NCBI GenBank assembly: GCA_947632645.1
Contig: CANRQB010000004.1
Location: 1 to 60,853, forward strand
Length of the DNA: 60,853 nucleotides
From: an uncultured Clostridia bacterium
Lineage (GTDB): Bacteria > Bacillota > Clostridia > Christensenellales > UBA1242
Reading direction: 5' to 3'
How positions within the stretch are numbered: the first letter of the stretch is position 1; every line of letters begins with the position of its first letter. A program made the translations under genes and the position numbers. The notes below the pieces were generated by a model. The model saw nothing but the letters and a program-made list of their open reading frames with translations, searched no databases and had not been told where the DNA came from. Shown here in pieces: positions 30,712 through 40,614 of the stretch.

Positions 30712-30795
30712 AATTTTCTCCTACAATATTTATTCTACCACGCATTTGTATAATTGTCAATAGGGTAAAATAAATTTTTTGTAATTTTTGCATAA

Positions 30796-30818
30796 AAAAA
30801 GCACCTTTTGGTGCTTAA
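30796..30818 (-). terminator. Terminator of nrdR
   Basis: AAGCACC tttt GGTGCTT followed (minus strand) by a T-run. Confidence 0.7.
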
Positions 30819-30824
30819 CTAAAA

Positions 30825-31280
30825 TTATCTGTTAATAAAGCGGCGGATGTCGTCAAATGTGTCGCAATCGGTGTGTTGGGTGTAGTAAACTAGGCATGCC
30901 ATAGTGCTAACTTCAACAAGCACTTCAAGCGCAATTTTAACTATATCTTTGGTGGTAATTTCTTGTTTGTTTAACCCCAAAAGTTTGGCTTCTATCTTGT
31001 TTGCTAATTCGTCTACAGGTTGGCTGCAATTTTGGCAATAGGTGGCATAGGTTAAACTTTCTTTTAATTTGTCTTGCTTAAAGGGCTCGCGTTCGTTATT
31101 AACATTTGTTACCACCATTGGGCTAGATTCTACCGTTTCGTAGGTGGTAAAACGTTTGCCACACGCTAAGCATTCGCGGCGGCGGCGGATTGAACTATCT
31201 TTTAAATAACGGCTATCTACAACCTTGCTTTCGGTGTTACCACAAAAAATACACTTCACTTTACAATTCTCCTTTTGCAC
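30825..31280 (-). CDS. nrdR: Transcriptional repressor NrdR
   Basis: 'CIFCGNTESKVVDSRYLKDSSIRRRRECLACGKRFTTYETVE'. Confidence 0.98.
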   Translation of the reverse strand: MQKENCKVKCIFCGNTESKVVDSRYLKDSSIRRRRECLACGKRFTTYETVESSPMVVTNVNNEREPFKQDKLKESLTYATYCQNCSQPVDELANKIEAKLLGLNKQEITTKDIVKIALEVLVEVSTMACLVYYTQHTDCDTFDDIRRFINR

Positions 31281-31432
31281 AATATTTTGTGCTTAAATTA
31301 AAACTTAAGCACAACTAATTGAATTAAATATCAATTCTATTATCCCACAATCGACAAAAAAATACAAATGATTTTGCCTAAATTTTTAAAATTTTTCAAA
31401 ATTTTTTAGGGTTTTAATTTAATCTTATATAT

Positions 31433-31461
31433 TTGACAAATTTTAACACATAATTTATACT
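31433..31461 (+). promoter_or_regulatory. Putative promoter of the PAP2 gene
   Basis: TTGACA, 17 bp, TATACT. Confidence 0.75.
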
Positions 31462-31467
31462 GAAAGT

Positions 31468-32124
31468 ATGAAGATAAAAACGCGCGATATCCTTGCCTTT
31501 GTTGCGGCTGCAGCCTGTTTAATCGGCTTTATTGTGTTTGCCGTGCTGGTTATTAGGGGACACAAGTTTAATTTAGATAGTGGATTAAATAGTATTGTAT
31601 CATCCCGCACAGAAAGCGGCAACAAATTTTTTAAACTTGTAACACATCTGGGCAGCATTTACACTATGATTGCAATAACTCTTGTGCTGCTTATAATTCC
31701 AATAAGCAGGAAAATAGGGGTGATGTCGGCATGCAACCTAACTTTTGTTGGGCTTATTAATGTGTTTATAAAGCTTATTTTTAAGCGCCCGCGCCCGGAT
31801 GTTGCACTTAGATTGGTTAGCGAAACGGGCTACAGTTTTCCATCCGCGCACGCCATGATTGCGTTTGCTTTTTATGGCCTGTTTATCTATTTAGCAATTA
31901 AACATTTAAACGGAAATTTTATCAAGACCGCAGTCAGTTTGTATTTTGCCCTTGTAATTATTTTAACCGGCTACAGCCGCAACTACCTTGCCGTGCACTA
32001 TCCAACCGACATCCTTGCCGGTTTCCTTCTTGGCGCATTTTTGCTTATTGTGTTTGTTTATCTATACAACTATTTTGCACCAAAAGTGGTTAAAAAATTT
32101 AAACAATTAAAGAATAATAAATAA
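31468..32124 (+). CDS. PAP2-family phosphatase, membrane
   Basis: 'KLIFKRPRPD', 'YSFPSAHAM', 'YSRNYLAVHYPTDILAGFLLG' motifs. Confidence 0.95.
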   Translation: MKIKTRDILAFVAAAACLIGFIVFAVLVIRGHKFNLDSGLNSIVSSRTESGNKFFKLVTHLGSIYTMIAITLVLLIIPISRKIGVMSACNLTFVGLINVFIKLIFKRPRPDVALRLVSETGYSFPSAHAMIAFAFYGLFIYLAIKHLNGNFIKTAVSLYFALVIILTGYSRNYLAVHYPTDILAGFLLGAFLLIVFVYLYNYFAPKVVKKFKQLKNNK

Positions 32125-32163
32125 TTAAAATTTTGCTAAATGCAAAGTTTTTTTTATGCGGCA

Positions 32164-32252
32164 GGGCGGGGGCTAACGCGCAAAACATTGTTTTGCGCGG
32201 GCGGGCAAACTGCCCGCCAATCTGCCCATTGGGCAGATGTTAGCCCCCGCCC
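32164..32252. repeat. Four-stem cloverleaf-like element, copy 3
   Basis: Outer GGGCGGGGGCTAAC/GTTAGCCCCCGCCC (32164-32177/32239-32252). Hairpins: GCGCAAAAC att GTTTTGCGC (32178-32198); GGCGGGCA aac TGCCCGCC (32200-32218); ATCTGCCC att GGGCAGAT (32220-32238). Confidence 0.92.
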
Positions 32253-32272
32253 GCATAAAAAAGCGGGGTAGG

Positions 32273-33946
32273 TTAAACACCAACTCCCGCATTTTTTTGA
32301 TAAGCTACAATGTCGTCATAAATTTCTTTAAGCGTTTTAATCTCTTTCATCACCTCATTGGATGGGTTTTTAACTGTTGCAGCAATGTTAACATGCGTCA
32401 TATCTCTAACAAATGGGTGTTTTGTTTCTGGGTGCATAATTCGTTGCCAATATTCGGTTGCCTCGTCCATTTCTTCCAATGTAAAATATTTGGTCAATTT
32501 ATAAATTTTTGTAAGGCATTTATTTAGCCGCATAAAATTATTTTCGCCAATGCTAACAAACAATTCATCAAAACTGCTGCCATTATAAGCTTTTAATAGT
32601 TTGCTAAAGCTATTTATAAATTCCACTGCCAACGCCGTCATGCAATTGTATCTGCAATTACATGATTTTTCAGCTCCAATCAAAAAGCCATCATCACGCA
32701 TCATTCTATCAATAATTACTGCACCGCGCTGTGTTACTGCTTCGTTTAAACAATCTCCATATAAATTATTATTAAGCACATAATTTAATCCACATTTATG
32801 TTCATAATTTCTGCTTAATCCAAAACATGTTGCCACATGGCCCAATTCATGCACAACTGTTTCGTTATCACTATCTTGTGGCAAAACACAAAATTTATGC
32901 TCTTCATTGGCAGTTTGCAGTATATACGCATATGCACTATTATTGATGTTAAAATAGTAATCAAATAGGGAATCGTGTATTTGAAAAAATTCTTGTGTGT
33001 TTTCTAGATTTACTGTTTTCCCTACAACTGACAATGCTATTTTTATGATTAGTTTATCAATTTCTGGGCATGATTCGGCTAAAGCATTTTTGGCCATTCC
33101 TGAAAAAATTTTTAAATTTTCTAATGCCTGCTGTTTAAATTTGCGTAAATTTAACGCGTCCATTAATTCGTCATAAGATAGGTTATTAAACTCTTCCTCA
33201 GCTATGTTTTTATTGTTTAAATGTTCAAAAAAATATTCTTTACAAAATTCTTTTATAGTGGCGCAAATGACAGGCTTGTCTTCATCTGATATTAAATCAT
33301 TTTCACCAAAAAATTTATCAATATATTTGTTTTTTGGGCCTCTATAAAAGATGCGAAAATACTCACAGAAAGCTTCTTCCAAAATATAATCAAAATTGTT
33401 TTTTGATAATGTAGGTGAACAATAATCCACACATTTATTAGCCAAAATATATAGCGGTCTCAGTTCATTTTGTATTTTTTCTATGTATTCATCAAGTTTA
33501 TCAGACGCAATAAATTCATCAAAACTATTAAATTGATTTTTTAAGGATAGGGCATCATAAAAATATCGCAAAACTTTTCTATATTCAATATAATTTTTAG
33601 TTTTTAATTTATCAATATTTACAATAAGCCGCCATTCGTAACTACCAAAAAAGGTTTCACAATCAAAAGGATAATCTTTGTCAGTGATATTCCATTGGTT
33701 TTTGATGTACTTAAACATTTCAGCCATTAAATTAGAACGAAATTGTTCATCATTTACATTATCATTTACATTGTGCCTATTAACAAAAATATAGGTGCAG
33801 TTGTTAAGTTTTTCGCTGTATTGTTTACGATATTCTTCGCCATAAAGTTTGGCAAAATAGTCAACTACTTTTGGTAATTTCTCTTCAAACCCTTCGCTTA
33901 TGTTTGACTTAGTGGGGTCGGCTTCTCCTAAAAAATATTTTACCAT
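32273..33946 (-). CDS. Putative zinc metallopeptidase-like protein
   Basis: 'VVHELGHVATCFG' (HExxH) with downstream 'DCLNEAVTQ' as candidate third ligand region. Confidence 0.7.
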   Translation of the reverse strand: MVKYFLGEADPTKSNISEGFEEKLPKVVDYFAKLYGEEYRKQYSEKLNNCTYIFVNRHNVNDNVNDEQFRSNLMAEMFKYIKNQWNITDKDYPFDCETFFGSYEWRLIVNIDKLKTKNYIEYRKVLRYFYDALSLKNQFNSFDEFIASDKLDEYIEKIQNELRPLYILANKCVDYCSPTLSKNNFDYILEEAFCEYFRIFYRGPKNKYIDKFFGENDLISDEDKPVICATIKEFCKEYFFEHLNNKNIAEEEFNNLSYDELMDALNLRKFKQQALENLKIFSGMAKNALAESCPEIDKLIIKIALSVVGKTVNLENTQEFFQIHDSLFDYYFNINNSAYAYILQTANEEHKFCVLPQDSDNETVVHELGHVATCFGLSRNYEHKCGLNYVLNNNLYGDCLNEAVTQRGAVIIDRMMRDDGFLIGAEKSCNCRYNCMTALAVEFINSFSKLLKAYNGSSFDELFVSIGENNFMRLNKCLTKIYKLTKYFTLEEMDEATEYWQRIMHPETKHPFVRDMTHVNIAATVKNPSNEVMKEIKTLKEIYDDIVAYQKNAGVGV

Positions 33947-34260
33947 AATTTGTACTCCTTCAATAGTTCAATAAACATATTAAAGTTAAAAGGAAATTTG
34001 TTTTTTCCGTCATAAAAATATTTTTTTCCGTCCTTAAAAATGTGCACATAGTAGCTGATGCCATCAATTGTGTTTTTATCCACCATATCATGTTCCCAAA
34101 ACGAAACAATAGGCACAAGGTCGCTATAAAAAGCGTGGGTGTCCATTTTATATGGCTTGTTGTTTAGTAGGGCAGTGTTGTTGGCGTAGTCAATTTTAAG
34201 TTCAAACGCCTTCTCTAATGTATCTATGCCCAAAACAACCTTAATATCTTCTTTAATCAT
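33940..34260 (-). CDS. Small hypothetical protein paired with the metallopeptidase-like gene
   Basis: Likely start MIKEDIKVVLG near 34260; 7-nt overlap with the downstream gene. Confidence 0.65.
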   Translation of the reverse strand: MIKEDIKVVLGIDTLEKAFELKIDYANNTALLNNKPYKMDTHAFYSDLVPIVSFWEHDMVDKNTIDGISYYVHIFKDGKKYFYDGKNKFPFNFNMFIELLKEYKLW

Positions 34261-34301
34261 ACTTTTATTATACCATGTCTTTAGGTTTTTGTCAATAGAA
34301 T

Positions 34302-34389
34302 GGCGGGGGCTAACGCGCAAAACTTTTGTTTTGCGCAGGCGGGCAAACTGCCCGCCAATCTGCCCGCTGGGCAGATGTTAGCCCCCGCC
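34302..34389. repeat. Four-stem cloverleaf-like element, copy 4 (near-identical to copy 3)
   Basis: Outer GGCGGGGGCTAAC/GTTAGCCCCCGCC (34302-34314/34377-34389). Hairpins: GCGCAAAAC tttt GTTTTGCGC; GGCGGGCA aac TGCCCGCC; ATCTGCCC gct GGGCAGAT. Confidence 0.92.
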
Positions 34390-34447
34390 CGCATTTTTGT
34401 TGCAAAAAATTTTTATATGTGTTAATATAAAATAGTTAGGAGAAAAA

Positions 34448-36028
34448 ATGATTACAGTAAACAATGTGGCAGTGCAGTTTGGCAGCCGTAAACTTTTTGA
34501 TGAGGTCAATTTAAAATTCACCAAGGGCAATTGCTATGGCGTTATTGGTGCAAACGGCGCGGGCAAATCCACTTTTATGAAGGTGCTATCGGGCGAGTTA
34601 GAGCCAAATAAGGGCGATGTAACAATCCCCGCAAAAGAGCGCCTATCCGTGCTAGAACAAAACCAGGAAAAGTACAATGATTATACCGTTTTGCGTACCG
34701 TGCTTATGGGGCATAAACGTTTGGTGGAAATTATGGATGAGCGCGAAGCATTATATTCTAAGCCCGATTTTAGTGAAGAAGACGGCATCCGCGCGGGCGA
34801 TTTAGAGGCCGAATTTATGGAACTGGATGGCTATAATGCAGAAAGCGATGCCGAAAGTTTGCTAAACAGCCTGGACATTCCAAAAGAGTATCACAACAAA
34901 CTTATGGGAGAGGTGGACAGCAAAATTAAGGTTAAAGTGCTGCTTGCTCAGGCACTTTTTAACAATCCAGACAACCTTATATTAGACGAGCCAACCAACA
35001 ATTTGGACTTGAAAACTATCAGGTGGCTAGAAAATTTTATACTAGATTTTCCAAACACAATCATAATTGTCAGTCACAATCGCCACTTTTTAAATAAGGT
35101 TTGCACCCACATTTGCGATATCGACTATGGCAAAATAAATCTGTACCTTGGCAACTACGATTTTTGGTACGAATCCAGCCAACTTATTTTGCGCCAACAA
35201 AAAGAGCAAAATAAAAAAGCCGAGCAGCGCGCCAAAGAGTTGCAAGATTTTATTGCACGCTTTTCTGCCAACGCATCCAAATCGCGTCAGGCCACAAGCC
35301 GCAAAAAGGAGTTGGAGCGCTTGACTATAGAAGACATTAAGCCATCTAGCCGCAAATATCCGTACATCGATTGGAAGTTTGATCAGCGTATAGGCAACGA
35401 CATACTTTTTGTTAAAAACCTAACCAAAAAAGGTGTGTTTGAAAACGTGTCGTTCACTGTTAGGCCAGATAACAAAATTGCAATATTATCCGACAACAGC
35501 AATGTTGTAACCGCGCTTATGGAAATTTTGTCGGGCAACGATACCGACTACATGGGCGAGGTTAAGTGGGGCAAAACCATAAAAGTGGGCTATTTGCCAC
35601 AAAATAACAACAGCTATTTTGAAAATTGCGAACTGCCGCTAACCGATTGGATTGGCCAGTTCACTAAGGAAACGGATGCCACATTCTTGCGCAGTTGGTT
35701 GGGCAGGATGCTATTTAGCGGGGATGAAGCCAACAAAAAAGCCAAGGTGCTATCGGGTGGCGAAAAGGTGCGCTGTATGTTTGCAAAAATGATGTTAGAG
35801 GCGGGCAACTTCTTGTTGTTTGACGAGCCAACCAACCATCTAGATTTGGAAAGTATCACCGCACTAAATAAGGGTATGGAGCGTTTTGCTGGCAATATGA
35901 TTTTTGCCACGCATGACGAGGAGATTTTGTCTACTGTTGCCAACCGCATAATCCGCATTAACAAAACGCTAGAGTATGATAACGAAATCGATTACGAAAC
36001 CTATTTGGATACTCAACTTAAAAAATAG
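34448..36028 (+). CDS. ABC-F family ATPase
   Basis: Two ABC domains; 'GANGAGKSTFMKVLSGELEPNKGDV', 'LDEPTNNLDLKTIRWLE', 'LSGGEKVRCMFAKMM', 'FDEPTNHLDLESI'. Confidence 0.96.
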   Translation: MITVNNVAVQFGSRKLFDEVNLKFTKGNCYGVIGANGAGKSTFMKVLSGELEPNKGDVTIPAKERLSVLEQNQEKYNDYTVLRTVLMGHKRLVEIMDEREALYSKPDFSEEDGIRAGDLEAEFMELDGYNAESDAESLLNSLDIPKEYHNKLMGEVDSKIKVKVLLAQALFNNPDNLILDEPTNNLDLKTIRWLENFILDFPNTIIIVSHNRHFLNKVCTHICDIDYGKINLYLGNYDFWYESSQLILRQQKEQNKKAEQRAKELQDFIARFSANASKSRQATSRKKELERLTIEDIKPSSRKYPYIDWKFDQRIGNDILFVKNLTKKGVFENVSFTVRPDNKIAILSDNSNVVTALMEILSGNDTDYMGEVKWGKTIKVGYLPQNNNSYFENCELPLTDWIGQFTKETDATFLRSWLGRMLFSGDEANKKAKVLSGGEKVRCMFAKMMLEAGNFLLFDEPTNHLDLESITALNKGMERFAGNMIFATHDEEILSTVANRIIRINKTLEYDNEIDYETYLDTQLKK

Positions 36029-36199
36029 GAATTAAAAAATTCAAAAGATTTACTAGAAAATACAAAAAATTTCATAAAAAATTGCAAAAAAACGCAAAAA
36101 AATTGCAAAAATTCATTAAATTTTGTTAAATTTAGCAAAAATTTATAAAAATATTGACAAAAATATCAATTTGTGGTACAATAATTGTAGAGGTGGAAT

Positions 36200-36547
36200 A
36201 TGGATAAAAAAGATTTAGAAGCTCAAAAAGCACAAGAAGAATTTAGCAAAGCCAGAATTGAAGAATTAGAAACGGCAAAACGTATTAGAAGAAAAGTTGT
36301 TTTAACTCCTCTGTCAGAAGAAGAAAAACTCGCTTATGCAAAAAATGTTGCTACAACTGGCAAGCCAAGTATAGCCGAACCTGTAGCGGCAAATAAACAA
36401 CAAAAATCCGCAAAACAACTAGATAGCAAATCATTAAAAGGCAAAAAACCAACCCCTGAAGAAATTAGTTTCATTCGCAAACGTTTAACGGAAGAAGAAA
36501 AAAAGCAATGGGGAGAGGATATTCTTAATCACTTTAAAAATAACTAG
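36200..36547 (+). CDS. Hypothetical charged protein
   Basis: RBS-like AGAGGTGG upstream; Lys/Glu rich. Confidence 0.6.
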   Translation: MDKKDLEAQKAQEEFSKARIEELETAKRIRRKVVLTPLSEEEKLAYAKNVATTGKPSIAEPVAANKQQKSAKQLDSKSLKGKKPTPEEISFIRKRLTEEEKKQWGEDILNHFKNN

Positions 36548-36610
36548 CGCTTGCTAGTTTTTTTATGCTCGCATAATTCTTTTTAAATATCGGTTGGCAT
36601 ATAATTTAGT

Positions 36611-36865
36611 ATGTCTATGCTGGAAGAGGTGGAAAAACTTATGCTGTCGGCGGGCGTAAGTTTAAACTATCGAATTATAAATTTAAGCGGCAATTATTTG
36701 TATGTAGAGGGGATAAAATCGGTTATTTCGCTGTCTACTAGCGAGATGTTTTTTGGGCTAAAATCGGCAACGCTAAAGGTTTATGGAAATAATTTAAAAA
36801 TAAAATATCTAGATAAAACTTCGTGCACAATTTTTGGCACGATAAACAGGGTGGAAACCGAATGA
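36611..36865 (+). CDS. yqfC: Sporulation protein YqfC-like
   Basis: Small protein preceding yqfD. Confidence 0.75.
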   Translation: MSMLEEVEKLMLSAGVSLNYRIINLSGNYLYVEGIKSVISLSTSEMFFGLKSATLKVYGNNLKIKYLDKTSCTIFGTINRVETE

Positions 36866-37947
36866 AAATTGAACTGGAAGGGTATAATTTAGGCGAACTT
36901 ATAAAAACACTACACCGTAAAAAATTTACTTTATCAAATGTCTGCCAAACGGATAGTACGCACATTTCGTTTGAAATTGCGGACAAAGAAAGCGCGCGGA
37001 TAAATCGCTTTATTGCCAACTATAAAATAAAAAAAGGGCTAACCAAAATTAAACTTTTGCCGCGCCTTACACTTGCTAATTTGGGGGTTATTGTTGCGCT
37101 GTTTTTAGGCATTATTTTTGCCATTTTTTGCAGCAATTATGTTTGGCAAATCCGCATTTATGGCAACGAAAATATCTCTAAGCAAGAAATTATATCGGTG
37201 CTTAGCGATAATGGAATAAAAAAGGGCAAACTAAACACCAAATCTAACCAGCAGATAGAGGAAATTTTGCTTAATAACTATAACCGCTTGGCACAGGTGT
37301 CGGTTATCCGTGAGGGCACGGCAATTATAATAAATTTAAGCGAAAAATTGGTGTATAATCCGGGCGAGTTTTCGCCAATCACTGCCAAATATAGCGGAAT
37401 TATAACTGAAATTAATGTGCTAACCGGAACGCTTAATGTTAAGGTGGGCGATTATGTAAACGTGGGCGATACCCTTGTGCTGCCGTTCAATCTGGATAGC
37501 GCGGGCAACAAAATTTCAGTTTGCCCAGCCGCCGAAATTAAGGCGAAATTGTATATTACATCTAAGGCCGAAATAAACAAGATAACTTACGCGCTAGAGC
37601 GCACGGGCAAAACCAAAAAAGTGTACAACTATAGCATATTTAACAAACATTTATATGCAAAAAATAAAAATTCGTTTGATTTTTTTGAGTGCGAAGAGTA
37701 TAATACATATATATCAAATCTTATCCCAATTAAGCAAACCACAACCACATACTACGAATTAAAGCAGGTGGAAGTGGAGCATAATTTAGAACAAGAAAAG
37801 CCCGAACTTGTGGAAAAGGCGTATAACGACGCAATAAGCAAACTGCCGCAAGATTATACGCTTATAAACGAAAGCAATACAACAAGTTTGGTGGATAACA
37901 CGCTGTACGCAACCACAATTTTAACGGTGGAGGGGATAATAAGTTAA
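36862..37947 (+). CDS. yqfD: Sporulation protein YqfD-like
   Basis: Single TM followed by 'VWQIRIYGNENISKQEIISVLSDNGIKKG'; C-terminal 'VEHNLEQEKPELVEKAYNDAISKLPQD'. Confidence 0.88.
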   Translation: MKIELEGYNLGELIKTLHRKKFTLSNVCQTDSTHISFEIADKESARINRFIANYKIKKGLTKIKLLPRLTLANLGVIVALFLGIIFAIFCSNYVWQIRIYGNENISKQEIISVLSDNGIKKGKLNTKSNQQIEEILLNNYNRLAQVSVIREGTAIIINLSEKLVYNPGEFSPITAKYSGIITEINVLTGTLNVKVGDYVNVGDTLVLPFNLDSAGNKISVCPAAEIKAKLYITSKAEINKITYALERTGKTKKVYNYSIFNKHLYAKNKNSFDFFECEEYNTYISNLIPIKQTTTTYYELKQVEVEHNLEQEKPELVEKAYNDAISKLPQDYTLINESNTTSLVDNTLYATTILTVEGIIS

Positions 37948-37956
37948 GGAGAACAA

Positions 37957-39375
37957 ATGATTAACATTATTGGCAAACTAGAAACAAATATAAAAAATGA
38001 TTTTGTATCGGTGTATAATGCGGTGCAAAATCTTTTTAATTTGCCCGAAAATGTTGTGGTTAATGTAAGTTTAATAGGCGCACAAAAAATGCGCACACTA
38101 AATAATACCACCCGGGGTATAGATAGGGTGACTGATGTGCTAACCTATCCTTATATTGATTTAAAGCCAAATGAGAGTTTAAATTTAGACGATTATAAGT
38201 TGGATATTGATGGGGCCACAAATACGCTTACAATAGGGGATATTTATATCTGCAGGGCGCAGGCAGAAAAGCAAGCAAAAGAGTACGGACATAGCGTACG
38301 GCGCGAACTTTGCTTTTTACTATGCCACGGATTATTGCACATTTTGGGCTACGACCACATGAAAAAGAAAGATGAAAAAGTTATGACAAACAAGCAAAAC
38401 GAAATTTTAAATTCACTAAATATTTTGCGAGAGCAAGATATACCTGCTGGGGTATCTAAAAAAAGTGTAAGCAAAAAAACAAAAGAGTTCACTTGCGGAT
38501 TTGTAACAGTGGTGGGGGAAACTAATGTTGGCAAAAGCACACTTATAAATGCACTGGTGGGGCATAAAGTTTCTATTGCTAGCCCCAAAAGCCAAACCAC
38601 GCGCGAAAACATTTGTGGAATTTATAACGATGATAACACACAGATTGTTTTTGTGGATACCCCCGGGTACCATAAGCGAAACACACTGGTTGATGACGAA
38701 ATGGATAAGCAAATTGCGTCGGCAAATGAGGATACCGAAGTTGTGCTTATGCTTATTAATGCCAATAAACCATTATACGAACAATACGAAAAATTGGCAA
38801 AAAAAGTTAACAAAACTGCAAAAAAACTGCTAATTATTAACAAAATGGATCAAACAACCTACGAAAAACTGGCAAAAGAGCTTGTTAAACTAAATAATAT
38901 TGATGTGGATGAAATAATCCCAATAAGCGCATTAAAGGGCAAAAATGTAGATAAACTTTTAAGCTTAATAAAAAAATATCTGCCAAAATATAACTACGAA
39001 ATGCGCTACTATCCAGCAGACGAATATACCAACAAAAATCTCCGTTTTATGTCGGCAGAAATAATCCGTGAAAAAGCGCTGTTGCTGCTGCAAGACGAGA
39101 TACCACACGGGGTATATGTTGCAATAACCGATTATAAAGAAGGTGGTAAAATAATAGATATATTTGCTGACATGTATTGCGAGCGCGAAAATCACAAGGC
39201 AATAATCCTTGGCAAAAACGGGGATATGATAAAAAAAATCTCCACCGCTGCCCGCAAATCTATCGAGCATTTGGTGGAACAAAAAGTAAACTTGCAACTA
39301 TATGTTAAGGTAAAACCCAACTGGCGAAACGACCTTAAAGCCCTGCAGCAATTCGGCCTAACCTTTGAAGAATAA
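37957..39375 (+). CDS. YbeY-Era fusion (endoribonuclease YbeY + GTPase Era)
   Basis: YbeY 'RGIDRVTDVLTYP...RELCFLLCHGLLHILGYDH'; Era 'GFVTVVGETNVGKSTLINALVGHKVSIASPKSQTTR', C-terminal KH domain; one open frame. Confidence 0.95.
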   Translation: MINIIGKLETNIKNDFVSVYNAVQNLFNLPENVVVNVSLIGAQKMRTLNNTTRGIDRVTDVLTYPYIDLKPNESLNLDDYKLDIDGATNTLTIGDIYICRAQAEKQAKEYGHSVRRELCFLLCHGLLHILGYDHMKKKDEKVMTNKQNEILNSLNILREQDIPAGVSKKSVSKKTKEFTCGFVTVVGETNVGKSTLINALVGHKVSIASPKSQTTRENICGIYNDDNTQIVFVDTPGYHKRNTLVDDEMDKQIASANEDTEVVLMLINANKPLYEQYEKLAKKVNKTAKKLLIINKMDQTTYEKLAKELVKLNNIDVDEIIPISALKGKNVDKLLSLIKKYLPKYNYEMRYYPADEYTNKNLRFMSAEIIREKALLLLQDEIPHGVYVAITDYKEGGKIIDIFADMYCERENHKAIILGKNGDMIKKISTAARKSIEHLVEQKVNLQLYVKVKPNWRNDLKALQQFGLTFEE

Positions 39376-39400
39376 AAAAACTGCCTATTTGGCAGTTTTT
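39376..39400. terminator. Terminator between convergent genes
   Basis: AAAAACTGCC tattt GGCAGTTTTT. Confidence 0.75.
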
Positions 39401-39800
39401 AACGAATATTTATTGTAATTATTTGTTGAGTGTGCGTCGTAATATAATTCACATTTGTATTAGATGCAGCAATCATCAGCTCATCTTTAAATTTTTCTGG
39501 TACATAATCCAATGCTTCTGGGCCTCCAAACACAAGTGACAAGCAAAATTCATAATCTTCAAAATATTCGCTAGGAATATCTTTTAAAACTTTTTCTCTG
39601 CTGCTTGCGCTTACGCTTTCATATGCCTCAATACACATATCTTTCGTTCGTTTTTTGTAAGGAATTTTATCTAAGTTAGATTTAACAATAACTTCAGCCC
39701 CACCACCAGAAACGCTACCAGAAACTTTCTTGTGTGTAACCACATGACTTTCTCGATACCTTTTGAAATGTTTAAATAAAAAATTGCTAATAATACCCAC
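39399..39800 (-). CDS. Hypothetical protein
   Basis: Open frame with GGAGGT RBS upstream. Confidence 0.6.
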   Translation of the reverse strand: MGIISNFLFKHFKRYRESHVVTHKKVSGSVSGGGAEVIVKSNLDKIPYKKRTKDMCIEAYESVSASSREKVLKDIPSEYFEDYEFCLSLVFGGPEALDYVPEKFKDELMIAASNTNVNYITTHTQQIITINIR

Positions 39801-39903
39801 TTTTTTACCTCCATATTGTTTAAATTCACTTGTATTTTACCATACAAATCACGTCTTGTCAATACCTTTTTGGAAAATTTTCATAAAAAACTGGCGGTGC
39901 CAG

Positions 39904-40614
39904 TTAAATAAAGGTGAAACTTTTTAGATCCTCGCCAAATTTGGCAAGCAAAATGTTGTGCAGCAGGCGAATGGCTTGTTTAAGGGTGTTTTCGTTTGGG
40001 GTAGTTGGTTGATTTTGCAAATTTGTTGCATCATTATTTAATTCAGTAGATTGCAGGGCGATATTTTTTATTGCGCTATAAACCTTGTTTTCAATTTGGA
40101 TGGTGCTTTCGCTTGCGGTGGGGGTGAAGTTGCCAGTTATTTTATCCAAATAAATATGTTTGGCGTCAAAAAACTCTAGCCCCATGCCGCTTATATCTAT
40201 AAACTTAATAATAAAACCGATTGTGGTGGGGTAGTGTTCACCAGTTTCCAACTCTTTTAATGCGTTTAGGGTGGCCAAAAATATTTCTGGTTCGCTTTTG
40301 CCTTTTGGAAGCAGGTTGTTTAAAATATCCAAAATAATATAGCCGCAAATGGTTTTGTTATAGTCGGATGTGATGCCAAAAAAATTATCAATAACACTGG
40401 CTTGAGTTACAACATAACTGCCATTTTTTTCGCTTAAATCAAAATCGGCAAGGCAAAACGGCTGGGCAATGGCTTTAAATTTGGCCTTTTCTTTTTTAAC
40501 GCCCGCAAATTTGGCTGTTATTACTCCATTATTTAAAGCAAAAACAGAGGCAAGTTTGTCCGCCTCTGAATAGTCGGTTAGTTTTATTATTATTCCTTTA
40601 TCTTTAACGTCCAA
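39904..40614 (-). CDS. recO: DNA repair protein RecO
   Basis: 'KGIIIKLTDYSEADKLASVFALNNGVITAKFAGVKKEKAKFKAIAQPFCLADFDLSEKNGSYVVTQASVIDNF'. Confidence 0.92.
   Translation of the reverse strand: MDVKDKGIIIKLTDYSEADKLASVFALNNGVITAKFAGVKKEKAKFKAIAQPFCLADFDLSEKNGSYVVTQASVIDNFFGITSDYNKTICGYIILDILNNLLPKGKSEPEIFLATLNALKELETGEHYPTTIGFIIKFIDISGMGLEFFDAKHIYLDKITGNFTPTASESTIQIENKVYSAIKNIALQSTELNNDATNLQNQPTTPNENTLKQAIRLLHNILLAKFGEDLKSFTFI

Noticed and set aside
34261-34320. N-terminal extension of ORF 33940-34320 into cloverleaf copy 4
   Set aside because: A more plausible start (MIKEDIKVVLG) is near 34260; the extension translates repeat sequence.
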